A DNA stretch of 64,000 nucleotides, taken from NCBI RefSeq assembly GCF_963678975.1, contig NC_089284.1:991001-1055000 (forward strand), written 5' to 3'. The position numbers and the translations under genes were made by a program. Position 1 is the stretch's first letter. Each line of letters begins with the position of its first letter. Below are positions 46,215 through 57,460 of this stretch, piece after piece. The notes under the pieces are model-generated. The model was given only the letters and a program-made list of their open reading frames with translations, made no database searches and was not told the origin of the DNA. The stretch comes from Dysidea avara (taxonomy: Eukaryota; Porifera; Demospongiae; Dictyoceratida; Dysideidae).

Positions 46215-47693
46215 GACGTACATATAGTCCATGGAGAGTCTATGCCTGTGACTTGGAATTGACACAGTCAAGTATACCCGCTTCCTTGAAACTATTCTTG
46301 ATGATATCAGGCTTGCCTTTTAAGTAGTTGAAGAGATCTACCAGCTATTTTGCCCCAAGTGGTTTCATTATGCTGAGTCTCAGATCAACTGGTGCCTTTA
46401 AGGTTTTCCCTCCAATTGTGAGCAAACTTGCAGAGCATACCACCTTTGAAAACTTCTGCGTAAGAATTCTTTTGCAGCTTTATTCACGCTGAGGTCTAAG
46501 GGCTGTAATCGGTCTGTACAATTGGCTGGGATCAGAACCACGTTTACATTATTACTATCAAGTACTTTGAGCAACTTCTCGGTGCACTGTCCCTTGAAAT
46601 TATCAAAAAGTAATAACGATGGGTACTTTGGATCAAGCTTCGACCTTTTTTTTTTGTCTCAAGGAGGTAAGGCAAAATAATTTTGGTAATGTACAATTCC
46701 ATTGTGCCTTTGTTACACCAATGATTCTCTGTATGTGTGATATTCCAGTCTGGTGGAAACTGAAAGGAGGGCAAGCATTTAGTGGTCTTTCCTTGATACA
46801 CCAATTGCAACGGAAGGAAATCACCCGTTGAAGAACATCCAAAAACTGCCGTTATCTGGCGCTTGTCATCTTTGCCATCAATTGGGACCCACTTAGCACC
46901 TTCCTTTTCCATAGTCCATTCTGAGACTGGTACATAACTGAGCCCGGTTTGATCCCAATTAATCACTAACTCCGCTGGTACCTCATCCATGGTGATAACA
47001 CTTTTGATGTCTTGGAGAAATAACCTTTTGAGTTCATGAAATTTCTCAACATCTACTTTAGCTTTTGTGTTTCCTTTTCTTTTAACGAATCCCATTCGTG
47101 TACTTTGCCCATTCTTTTGTTAAGATTTCTGTCGAGGCGCCCACATTTTTGCTAAGCAGTATCCCCTCTCCAACAGCAATAGCAACATGTGCATTCACAG
47201 TCAAGCCTCTCTTCCTCGTATCCAATAAATAGTGCTGTATTTGCTGATCGATTTCGTCTCCAGTGGCCAATGGTCGGCCGGTTTTCTTGCTAGGCAATTC
47301 TTTTGGAAATTCAATATCTGTTTTCCCCAAGCATTCAGCGTACAGTTTCATGTCATCCTTATAGGCGTTTTTAAACCTGCGAACACTAGTCTCAGTCAGC
47401 TGAAGGTCCCAGTATTTTTCATTATAGTAACGCATTGTTGCGGTAACGCCATGCTCAGCTACTTGCTTGCCGATTTCAAACTTTTGTGTTCCTGTCAGAA
47501 ATAGATATGGCTTTCCTCGTGGGCCTCGCTGGCTTTCACTTCTGTCCACCTTGTCCTCCTCGAGAGCCTTTTCCATCTTGGCATTAGCTGCGGCTATTGC
47601 GGTGGAAGGAACCTTTTCACTTAATGGCCCAGATGGCTCAGGCAAATCTGGCCCTTTTTGCTTCAAGGGACGAACAAACTTTAGAATAGACAT
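46215..47693 (-). pseudogene. Pogo/Tigger-type DDE transposase, several frameshifts
   Basis: The ATG at 47693 begins MSILKFVRPLKQKG. The N-terminal region has GTQKFEIGKQVAEHGVTATM and later KTGRPLATGDEIDQQIQHYL, a helix-turn-helix/CENP-B-like arrangement. The frame breaks near 47090, where NGIR-stop overlaps MGFVKRKGNTKAK. The catalytic core has D1 in VINWDQTGLSY. A run of ten A near 46644 shifts the frame again before D2 in SLLLFDNFKGQC and D3 in CTDRLQPLDLSVN. Another shift and a stop follow around 46410-46350, and the end reads SFKEAGILDCVNS. Four or more lesions, so inactive. It is convergent with the HIRAN-Ulp1 gene, ending about 145 bp from it. Confidence 0.82.
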
Positions 47694-47904
47694 TGTCGCC
47701 ACTTTAGACCAAGAAACACACAAAACGTTTTCAGCCGTACTATTTTAAACACAATATCGCGAGTACCGGTAATTTAAATTTTTTTTAATGAGATTCGTGT
47801 GGAATTTGGAGGTGGAAAACTTATTTGGTGAATTGCCAGTCATTCGCCAAATTCGCCAAAGTTTTCCCCCGCCACTGTTTTGCTCTATACAGTACTTTAA
47901 GGGC

Positions 47905-48345
47905 ATGATCTTTAATGTCTCATTCCCATTGCAGTGGTTCATGCTAATGTGGTTAATGTGGAATGTGAAATGGTCCTGCACGTAGGGAAGGTACCAATGC
48001 TAGTTCTTGATATTACCCATTATAATAAAGTAACTATAATAATATTACATATTGTATTACTTTGTGTCCACAGCCTTAAGCTGTCACATGTGAAACTACC
48101 ACCTCATCATGTGATGATTGCGTTGTTGGACAATGTGCAAATCTTGGTAATATATAAGAAGCTGGTGAATATGCTTCATTCAGTAGGCTTCATTACTTCG
48201 TTGTTGACTAGACGTTATTCAGTGGATTACTAATGAGATTAGTAACTTCGTTACTTGTAGTAATAATATTATGTAATTTCGTTATATTACTTTGTTACCA
48301 CAAAAGTAATAATTATTGCATAACGAATTACCCCCAACACTGAGT
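47905..48345 (+). repeat. Interspersed repeats right of the pogo-like element
   Basis: 47905-47990 matches 44155-44250 (catgatctttaatg, gaaatggtcctgcacgtagg). 48066-48345 matches 13491-13850 and ends acccccaacactg, a hAT-MITE-like terminus. Confidence 0.6.
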
Positions 48346-48362
48346 CTATAGGTAGATAAATT

Positions 48363-48991
48363 GTGACCGGATCTGCAAAAACCCAACATAATGGTACAAG
48401 CCTAAATTTTCAGTATAATTGCAATGGATAAAAATATTTGTGTAATTGAAAAAAAAAATCATAAAATTTTTAAACACTTTGTTCTTTGTGAAGAAAGGGT
48501 CCAATGATAAAAACCTGAATATCATCGTATTCGCCTACTCAAGAAGAGTTCAAACAAACATCTTTGTTTCGTTGCAGTAGACTAAACGATACGTAAGTTA
48601 TGGGCGTTTGTTTACGTCACATCAAAACAATCATACGCGATTGATTTTTCTTCACTGATTTCGTCTCTGTATGCAGTGAAGAATGGTAATAGAAGAAAAA
48701 CTTACCCAGTAATGGACTCCCCTATTCATGGCGAACACAATGGTGCAGGTTGCAACTCTGTACTGCATTGTGTTTGTAAGTTACAGCTGTTTTTGTAAGT
48801 GCATGTAATTTATTTTCCCAATACTTGCTGTACAAATCGATCTTTCTGTTGTTATACTTTGTAGGGCTGTAACTCCAAAAGTTGTTGGCATACAAGGCTA
48901 AAACTTGGCCAGAGCATACACTTGGCTAAGTATACTATAAATATTCAATAATAAAGAATTTGAAAAATGTGGGTTTTGCAGATCCGGTCAC
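48363..48991. mobile_element. MITE with GTGACCGGATCTGCAAAA termini
   Basis: The left end gtgaccggatctgcaaaa and the right end ttttgcagatccggtcac are perfect mirror images; the 629-bp interior has no frame worth calling. The GTGACC start is shared with the ISL2EU-like element at 56915, so that family may mobilise it. Confidence 0.8.
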
Positions 48992-49960
48992 AATTATAGA
49001 TGCTCATTTGATCAATGAGTGCAACAGGCTATGGAGTCGGTACTTCTCTTATTGTGTTTACCTTGAATTTCATTAAGGTACAGTGTTTGGCCCACACTTT
49101 CAAGCAAGAATGCTGTTTAAGCTTAGAAATGACTATGATGTTGTTACTTTGTATCACTACATAAATAAACACATAACTCATGGTCCAGGTATCAAACAGA
49201 TATTCTTACACTTTATAAAAGGGCAAATCTAAGTTACACCAATTCATGTAACACTTTCACACCTCAGATCAAAGAAACCACCTGGGCTACAACTGGGCAG
49301 TAATTATATACACTGTAGATGTTGATGCCGAAATCGATTGTGGGGATCGATACTCATGTGATTAGGATGTACGATTTGGATTTCGTCATGAAAACCACTC
49401 AGACAGAGAGTGTTTTGTCATCCTCACCATCCTATGAGTTGAAAAATGTTAGGCTAAGGTGAGAACTAGCACTATAGCTTATTCACCGATCGTTTCCACT
49501 CGTTTTCAAATATGGACACAAACCCATCACAAAGCTACCACTATGAACGGAGTAACCACTCTACCAGCAAGCTTACCTATCTAGGCCTTTAGTGAACTCC
49601 ATACTTTTTCCATAAATGATTCAATAGCACTGATTAAAAGATTAAACTCGCGTAACCAAAATTTTCTGTGATATCTCTAGGATATGTCCATTCATCATAG
49701 CCAGATGTAACCAGAACGTACTAGCTGCTGACCCATAATCAAAAATTTTTGGTATGTATGTACAATACATCCAGTGGCTGCACTCGTATTGGCTTGGGTG
49801 ATTGATTGCCCTGTACAGGCTATCAGCCTGATAAGTGTTACTTATTAGCTGTAACACGGGGCATTCGGGCTTGGCCTGATATGTATGCCCTCAGGCCTGC
49901 GAGCAGTTGGGCATACATGTCAGGCAAAGCCCTTACAACTATTACATGTATGTTTATTGA
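48992..49960 (+). repeat. Interspersed repeat, uninterrupted copy
   Basis: From about 49240 (catgtaacactttcaca) to about 49940 it matches 56395-56912 followed by 61990-62150, the two halves of another copy split by the ISL2EU-like element. It ends with a palindromic pair, ggcctgatatgtatgccc and gggcatacatgtcagg (49876-49925). No gene. Confidence 0.65.
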
Positions 49961-50409
49961 AGCAATTAAAATGTGTAAAAATTTATTTTTGTAGCACGTA
50001 CTTTTACCCAATTTATTTTAACCACCCCATGCCAGTGATCCCTTCTTATTTCACAGCTTTTTCAGTGATCCCTATTCCCCTCTTACAATTTTCTATTTTT
50101 CATTCATCTAGACTATTGGAAGAAATATAGTAAGTTTCCAAAGGTGATATGGACACATATGTGAGCCACTCCTACTTATTGGGAATGTGGACAAATATGC
50201 CTTGTTTACATAAACAGCTAAGCACTTTGAGAAGGCACCACCATGCTTTCATCCACCACAAAAGTTTGACCATTTGGTTTTTATCACATTCGTTATTTCA
50301 TTGGCTGTTGTACAGTGCACTTACACAAACAAACCATGTGATTTGGGATTAATTGTACTCCCAACTATTGGAACAACTAAATCACTATGTGATTAAATCA
50401 TTTTCACAG

Positions 50410-52315
50410 GGTTCTGATTCCCAATAGCCATTTCAGTACTAGCAGTCCTGATGTGAGGGTAACAAGTCGTACTCCTCCACCATTCAGTAGAGTGGACAGT
50501 GCAGCTCAATTCACTGTAACCAAACTGGATGATTTGATCAACTGGGCACACAGGGTCAGTCTCTTTTAAGTTCACATTACTTTTCATATGACATCTAGTT
50601 TTCAACCTTCTAATATGTTTCATTAGTGTGTGCGCATGCGTGTGTGTGTGTCGTGCTGCGTGTGTGTTGTGTTGCGCATGTGCATGTGTGTGTGTGTCGT
50701 GGTGCGTGTGTGTGTTGTGCTGTGTGTGTGTGTCGTGCTGCGTGTGTGTGTCATGCTGCGTGTGTATGTGTGTGTCGTGCTGTGTGTGTGCAAGCAAGAT
50801 ACAACTATTGCAATAAAAAAATTAAATTAAGAATATGAAGTAGGATTCCAGTGATAAAAAGTAGTGAAACAGGATGGTAGCTATGAGGGAAAATCCCTAC
50901 TTGGTATTGTAGGAGTAATGCCGATTTTCTGTTACTACTGTATGCCAAGTAGCTAGGAATTTTCCCTCATACTTACTTGTTTCACTACTTTTTATTGCTG
51001 AAACATAAAATTGTTTTTGCACTAGCTTGTTAACTTTTTGTGTTAGAGCATAGCTATGAAATACAAGTGTGGCTATGACTGCTATATTAGAGTATCCAAT
51101 CTCGCCACTGAGCTACACAATAGATCAAGCTAGTGGGCATGGCACAATGCCTTGTTTTCCTACATAGCTAGATCGTTGTTGTGGTGCATTGTGATCGTTT
51201 AAAGGGGCATGGCAATTGTTTTAAAAGTTGCTACCTGATACTACAGTCCATTAAACTGGTCACTGTAAAGTGCTAATAACAATAATAAACACCACAAAAT
51301 TTAATAGTTTCGTGGCATCTAAATGCACTCCTTCAAGGAAAGTGTCGATACGGAAAAATTATGTTACGTTCCTACATAGTAGTGTAACCAGTCCCCACTG
51401 TTTCAATCGTCATCTTTGTTCATCTAACCCTCAAATGAGAGTTTAAATCTATGATAGTTTAAATCTATGATTTCGATTTCTTGATTTTTGTTAATATATA
51501 TTGTAGTGGCTGCATATAGTATCACAAATGTAATAATTAACTGACAGTTTCACCCTTCGGTATGTATTGTATTATGTTTCATGGTTGTCATTGAATATGT
51601 TTTTGGCATATTGCTTAAAAGCTGTTTAATTTATGCACCTATATGTGTATCAGAAATTTTTTTGTATCTTTTCAGAGCTCTTTGTTTCCAATGACATTTG
51701 GCTTGGCATGTTGTGCTGTTGAAATGATGCACACAGCAGCTGCCAGGTGAGTATAATACAGATGTGTAGATTGTAGAACAATATAACTACTGGTCAATTG
51801 TAGATATGATATGGACAGATTTGGTGTAGTATTCAGAGCTAGTCCAGTAAGAAACTGTTTGTTAGTTACCTGCAGTCTTTGACATGTTGTCTTTTGTTAA
51901 ATAGCGCCAATCAAATGTTATGATTGTAGCTGGCACTCTAACAAATAAAATGGCTCCCGCATTACGAAAAGTAAGGTGCTAAACACAATATACGGTCACC
52001 TTAAATTATTCATATGATAATGTATAATATAGGTATATGATCAAATGGCTGAACCTAAGTGGGTAATCTCTATGGGAAGGTAAATAGCCATATTCTAACA
52101 TAATATACTACATGACTATTTTTTTCAGCTGTGCTAATGGAGGTGGATATTATCATTACTCTTACTCAGTAGTCAGGGGCTGTGACCGAATTGTGCCAGT
52201 TGATATTTATGTACCTGGCTGTCCACCTACTGCTGAAGCATTGCTTTATGGCATTTTACAGCTGCAAAAGAAAATAAAACGTGGAAGTGCTATACGACTT
52301 TGGTACAGAAAGTAA
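50410..52315 (+). CDS. NDUFS7: NADH dehydrogenase (ubiquinone) Fe-S protein 7, PSST subunit of complex I
   Basis: Carries iron-sulfur cluster N2, the last cluster before ubiquinone, in mitochondrial complex I. Six exons are seen: 50410-50554, 51676-51746, 51804-51846, 51905-51970, 52033-52079 and 52129-52315, all in phase. The first encodes part of the N-terminal leader and [14 protein letters not shown]; the exon with the start codon is not identified. Exons 2-6 are almost identical to animal NDUFS7: [12 protein letters not shown] (tandem Cys ligands), [48 protein letters not shown] and [19 protein letters not shown], with the further Cys ligands in the last two. It ends IRLWYRK. An intact host gene, flanked on both sides by mobile DNA; its second intron of 1.1 kb holds a hairpin MITE and a GT repeat. 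Confidence 0.95.
50626..50790. repeat. GT-rich microsatellite
   Basis: Imperfect (GT)n with periodic cgtgctgcgtg interruptions, inside the intron after exon 50410-50554 of NDUFS7. Confidence 0.9.
50850..51005. mobile_element. Hairpin MITE
   Basis: gataaaaagtagtgaaac at the left mirrors gtttcactactttttat at the right. Inner arms gagggaaaatccctacttgg and tagctaggaattttccctc pair imperfectly. Same terminal family as 15983-16220. Confidence 0.75.
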
Positions 52316-52782
52316 CTTTTGCAGCTTTGTTTACACATTTATAATAATTGAGAGCAACTGCATATAACATGTGAAGCATAATTATGAGGCACATCATCTC
52401 AGTATTATAGCAAAGGGCAAAGCCAAATGCATTGAGGCCAAACACTGAGTGCTTTATTTGTGATATAGCTTGGTGATGCTTTAAATTCCTATTCTTGTGG
52501 ATACACTAATGTGGCATTTCTAAATTAAAAGTTGTACCTGTTTTACACTTACACATGTTAACAGTCCCAGATTCAATTTGACCCATTTTAAAACTTTAAC
52601 AGTTAACCCTTTACAGTGGAGTGTTATCAACTTGCTGATCCTGAATTTGACTTGTAAATAGTGTTACTTGTAACTGTATTAGAGATTCTGCTGGTTAGTT
52701 CTAGAGGTTCTGACTTTCATACTTATGAGGTGCGAGTCTTAGTGTATGGTGAAGCTACACGACTAGAAAGTTCCATAAATCA
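52316..52782. other. 3' flank of NDUFS7
   Basis: AT-rich non-coding DNA; no further exon seen. Confidence 0.5.
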
Positions 52783-52910
52783 TTAAAGCATAGCCTTGCT
52801 CGTACTATATGAAAAATAAAGCACTCGGCGCTTGGCCTCGATGCTACTAAGGCACTCGGCTTCACCTCGTGCTTTATGTTTCATATAGCACTCACGACTA
52901 TGCTTTAACA
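52783..52910. repeat. Palindromic hairpin element
   Basis: taaagcatagccttgctcg and atgaaaaataaagcactcgg are mirrored by cgtgctttatgtttcatata and gactatgcttta. It resembles the hairpins at 26195-26367 and 26975-27135 in layout. Confidence 0.65.
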
Positions 52911-53074
52911 TATACATAGAAAATTTTGGAGCTATACAATCAAATGATTTATCTGTTAAATGTCCTAATAGAATATATAATGTTGTTCTTTTTGATGCAG
53001 TATGTGTGGGTTCACCCATAGATTATATAGTCTCTACTATCTATGGTTCACCAGTCACAATAAGTTTTTTGGAA

Positions 53075-53250
53075 TTTTCAACTAGAGTAGAGACCATAGC
53101 ACACTGATAAAAAATACTGAAAGAAATGCACAGTAGGGATATAACACTTTCTTGTTGTTTTACTGTGTTTTAATATCATGCACTATTCCAGCTTGTTACA
53201 GTACTTTTTATCATTGTGCTATGGTCCCTACTCTAGTTGAAAATTCCAAA
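53075..53250. mobile_element. Hairpin MITE, close relative of 15983-16220
   Basis: gaattttcaactagagtaga at the left and ctactctagttgaaaattcc at the right mirror each other. Interior blocks atgcacagtagggatata and gttttactgtg are shared with the copy at 15983. Confidence 0.8.
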
Positions 53251-54128
53251 AATTTTGTGCCCTTGTTAATTACAAAACAAATGCAGGTAGGAAAAGACAA
53301 CAACAATGAAGCACAACAGTAAAGAACAACTACAACAACAAAACGTTTACAATGAATCAAAAATTGTTCTAATGTAGAAAAAAATGTCACTATAAGATGC
53401 TTCCAAAGATAAGAGTTCCACCACTGACTGGATTTATAATTGTTGAGAGAACAAAAGATGACAATGGAACACTTTCAAAACTGATCTGGTATCATTATAC
53501 ATGTTGATGTCCAAACACGTGCACATTGGTGGATTAAGTGGCCACTGGTGCGATGGTACTGAGCAAACATATATAGAACATAAACATTATAATGAGTTTC
53601 TGCAAGGGCAATGCGCAGCCACCCAAAATGATTTGATACATGGTCATAATTAGTTTTGCATAGAGAGAAAGCAAATTCTATTGAGCATACGCTGAAAACG
53701 AGACTGTATCGCTACATGTACATTCACTGACAGTCTGGAAGTGCAACAGCACCAAACAGTTTAATAGCAATATAACAATAGCATTAGGGTATTTGGCCTC
53801 AGATGTACCACTAAGATAATCTGGCCCATGTAGTATAATAGTACCATGCATCCTCACACAAGCTATGAGCATTCAAGTCTTGATCAGCAAAATTAAGTAT
53901 ATAGCTGTGCTTTTTCCATATAGCTGATGCACTGTAAGTTGACAGGTCCACCTGCACGTTCTACATGGCAAAAATTTTATTATTAATTAGCGAAGCCCAC
54001 CAGGAGCAACACACTAATGTGCATTACAAATCACAAATTGTTTAGCTTAGTTCTTAAAAGTGTCAAGGTTAATTGTGTCAATTTGAGAGAATTATTGGCA
54101 CAAGTATATGATAGTGCCAATAATCCCC
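53251..54128. other. Intergenic DNA, no gene seen
   Basis: No exon or repeat recognised on either strand. Confidence 0.45.
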
Positions 54129-54440
54129 TCAATCAATTCTGGTTGGCTGAGGTAAACAATGATTTGGTAGCACCAGTAAGTTTCTCATAATCTTGAATAA
54201 TAAGATAAGTCTGATCGATCTAGCATTCCTTCTACTTTTTAAACCTGGCCATTGAAGGTAATTGAGCATATCTGTAATACTGTGTTGTTGGCTGGATCTG
54301 TGCCATGGTTTAAGAAGAACAAATCTTGCAGCTCGGTGTTGGATCATTTCTAATATGCTGACTGTTGTTTGGTGATAAGGATCCCAGATGGCTGAGCAGT
54401 ATTCAATAGAAGGTAACAATAATTGTTTGTATAAGTGTTC
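54129..54440 (-). pseudogene. Non-LTR retrotransposon 3' fragment
   Basis: The translation includes LLLPSIEYCSAIWDPYHQT, ILEMIQHRAARFVLL and LNYLQWPGLKSRRNARSIRL, the region after the RT core of Jockey/CR1-like elements. It belongs to the same functional class as the fragment at 17975-18600 but differs in sequence. 5'-truncated. Confidence 0.78.
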
Positions 54441-54488
54441 TTTGATTTGTATTGGGGCATTATATAAATGCCTATATTACAGCCAGCT

Positions 54489-54698
54489 GTAACCGGATTT
54501 GCAAAAGGGGGTCTTTCACACACATCCAATTGTAAGACCATAACTCAGTGCTCAAGAAACATAATTATATCAACCCAAAAAATTTTCCACACACTAATCT
54601 ATATTAACCAAAGTTCAAGTCAATAGCCTCAAATCTTAAGTTATCGAGACAGGTAAATTAGATGTGTGTGGAATACCCCTTTTTGCAAATCCAGTCAC
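54489..54698. mobile_element. Short MITE with gtaaccggatttgcaaaa ends
   Basis: The left gtaaccggatttgcaaaa mirrors the right tttttgcaaatccagtcac. Inner arms ggtctttcacacacatcc and gatgtgtgtggaata also pair. About 210 bp, related to 48363-48991. Confidence 0.7.
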
Positions 54699-56034
54699 AT
54701 TATGGACATTAAAAATAGTCCTGAGCAAGTAAGGAAAAATTAACTCTAACAATATAATCGGTTCTCTGAGTCCAAATAGCTGTTTGCTATAAAAGTAAAA
54801 AGGCAGGAATTCAATAGTCCAGTCTGGCGGTTGTAGTTATACAACTTGTTGCATCATTCTTTCTATTCAACATTAATCAGTTGTTTCTCTTTATCAGCAC
54901 ATAGACTTTGGTGTTGTAAAGAGCATTATATCTTTATTGATAAAAAACTGTACAGTTTTCAGTAATTTACAGTTAGTTTTAGTTCTAGCACCCTTGGTTT
55001 ACAGGAGTTTTAGTTTCTAATAAAAAGTGAAGTTAATTGGTTAAATGAGAAGATGATGTTGATGTTTTATGACTTCAATTCCAGACATACACAACTTCAA
55101 TACAATTAATTGTGATGATCGGCAGTGGTCTTTGCCTTTTAGATAGCACTGGCTTTGTATGAAAACTATTACTTGAGTATAATATAGTTCCATGGCATCA
55201 CTTGTACTGGCTTTGTATGAAAACTATTACTTGAGTATAATATAGTTCCATGGCATCACTTGTAAGTTTTCTCAGTATTGTGGAAACAAAAAGTTCCAAC
55301 TGGTACTGAAATTACCTTTAGCTCCAGTACTTAAAGCTGAACAACACTTCCACTGAATCCAGCAGAATAGAAATATTTGTTTCACTTCCCACTTGTACTT
55401 TATTAAGTTGTGATTCATGTAAAAATACTACTCCATCAGTTCCTGGCTGATTGAGAAACTCTGTGGGTGGTGCTGGCATCGGGGGTTTTATCCCCAGACT
55501 AGAAGCAGCTCAATTTCCTAACAGTTTTCTTCTGGTAAGTTAGCTAGGCCAAGTCACTATCAAAACCTATGGCCAAGTCACTATCAAAACCTATGACCAA
55601 GTCCGCGTGTATGCCATGCGGTGCACCACTGGCTGTCCCCTGTATCTATGACCAAATCCATGTGTAGTTGGGGCAATCGGGATTGGGTCAACTTCCCAAG
55701 GCCTTTACAAGGTGTAATGGCTCCCACTTATGACATTTTTATTGCGCTAACATTTTTGTGCAACTTTTTGAAAAATCTATTAAATAGTATTGTGGCAGCA
55801 CTGGGACATATTTTGAGGGCACCTTTGTTAGTAATTAGTATAACCACATAGCGATTTAGCATGTCATAATTAGTTCCAACAGTAGGAGTGCAAATAATTC
55901 CAAATCACTTTGTAATTACAGATAGCAAACGTAGGTAGCTGTAACTGTTCGAATTTTTACAAATGATTACCCAAAACTACATACATACAACATGAATGTA
56001 CAGGGTCTAACATTTAGCTATGCTAGTCTTGTTT
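54699..56034. repeat. Intergenic DNA with a 59-bp tandem duplication
   Basis: ggctttgtatgaaaactatt through ggcatcacttgta occurs twice back to back (about 55147-55205 and 55206-55264). A second short duplication, gaccaagtc with tatcaaaacctatg, lies near 55550-55600. No gene recognised. Confidence 0.7.
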
Positions 56035-56134
56035 AGTACTCTTTCTCTTCTGTATTAACTGTCTTATGATGGACACCAGTGATAAGAATACTGGAACTCC
56101 CACAGGAAGAAAGAGTGGAATATAAATAGCAAAC
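56035..56134 (-). CDS. Possible last exon of a membrane protein
   Basis: After an acceptor at 56135-56136, the frame reads FAIYIPLFLPVGVPVFLSLV then a basic tail (RQLIQKRK) and a stop: one membrane helix with a cytosolic positive end. No upstream exon was found within reach, so this is a suggestion only. If real, the gene's upstream exons lie to the right, and the ISL2EU-like element would sit in an intron. Confidence 0.3.
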
Positions 56135-56394
56135 CTGAAAAACAAGATGTCTGATTAAACCAACTATCTCCTATTTCAGTTAGTGTACTAATTTAAAAAA
56201 AAGAATCAAGTCATTCAGTAGTATTAGCACAAGTACACTGTTGATCAGACAAGTGTGCATTGTACACAATGCCAAGCACTAAATTAAAAGTATGTAGTGT
56301 GCCACTTTTACTGTGGAAGTTTCTGAGAGCCTACAGTAAATCATTAAATTTGTCATCTTTCTTATCCTGAAACAAGAGTCAAACAAGCCAGAAT

Positions 56395-56912
56395 GTTAAA
56401 CCATTCATGTAACACTTTCACAACGAGCCACCTGGGCTATATACATTTGCAATGTAGCCAGGGCAACAACCGGGTGGGGATCAATAATTTGTGATTATTA
56501 CGCACAACTTGATTTAGCCATGAAAAACCACTCAGACGGAAAGTATTTTGTTATCCTCGCTATCGTACGAGTTGAAAACTGTTGAGCTAAGGTGAGAACT
56601 AGTGTATAGCTAGCTTTTCAATACAGTTTTGAATATGGACCACACCCACATTGTTAATAACATGAAATTATCACTCTACACAAAATAACTATTCTACAAG
56701 CAAGCTTACCCATCTAGGCCAAGTAAACTACAGTGTACGTAATTATACCACAACTGATTCAACAGCACTGATTAAAACAATAAACTCATGTAGCTGAAAT
56801 TCAGCATGATATTTCTAGGATTTGTCCATTCATCATAGCCAAACGTAGCCAGAATGTACCAGCTACCGACCCATAATCGAATCTTTCTGGCATGTACTGT
56901 ATAATATACAAT
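56395..56912 (+). repeat. Left half of interspersed repeat split by element 6
   Basis: Matches 49240-49770. The matching sequence resumes at 61990 after the transposon, so the copy at 49 kb serves as an empty-site control. Confidence 0.7.
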
Positions 56913-57460
56913 ATGTGACCCTATTTTGGAAAACCATGCATTTGGGTACATGCAAAATTTGTGGGAATTCTCAATTGAAAATTTCAGTGATTTTTTAAAA
57001 TTAATTTTTTGCATATTCTGATAAAGCAACTATTAAGCCTTCTTGCTGTGAAATTTCACACCCATAGCGTCTTTTATCTAGGAGATATACTGAATTATAT
57101 CAGACCATGTAGTAGTTTCACAATGTGTGGGACAATTAACTTACAAATTGGGTGATTTGTTCATTCCCAAAACCAAACATTTTCTTGTCTTTAGACAATA
57201 ATACAAGTGATTTAATTGAGAAAAAGCACAAAGAACACATGATTAAACTATCAAGAATCTTTTTCATTAATTTTAGATTGTAAGAATGGTGATCTTTGTC
57301 AACAAAATGATTTGTCATCAATTTGTCACATCTGATCACTATTCAGTTCTATAGACCATGTGCATGCTAAGGCGTGGCATTTTATTACATCATCAAAATA
57401 TTACGTGAAATACGTATTCGCCATTTTTTGAGGGCAAAAGACTTAGAAGGTGACTCGAGA

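Larger units (their letters stand above)
44645..47876. mobile_element. Pogo-like transposon carrying a HIRAN-Ulp1 gene
   Basis: The right end, read inward, is cagtggcgggggaaaac then tttggcgaattt. The left end reads ttggtggtgtaaaac then attgacgaattt, 23 of 30 positions identical over the best alignment. Further gcgaatt repeats sit next to both ends. It carries a HIRAN-protease gene (44871-46070, plus) and a decayed pogo/Tigger-type transposase (minus), tail-to-tail. The left boundary is approximate because of decay. Confidence 0.65.

Noticed and set aside
48729..48780. First exon of NDUFS7 (ATG followed by a GTAAGT donor)
   Set aside because: It lies inside a MITE with perfect termini and the peptide does not look like a mitochondrial leader joined in phase.
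50626..50838. Cysteine/valine-rich frames on the GT repeat
   Set aside because: Pure microsatellite translation.
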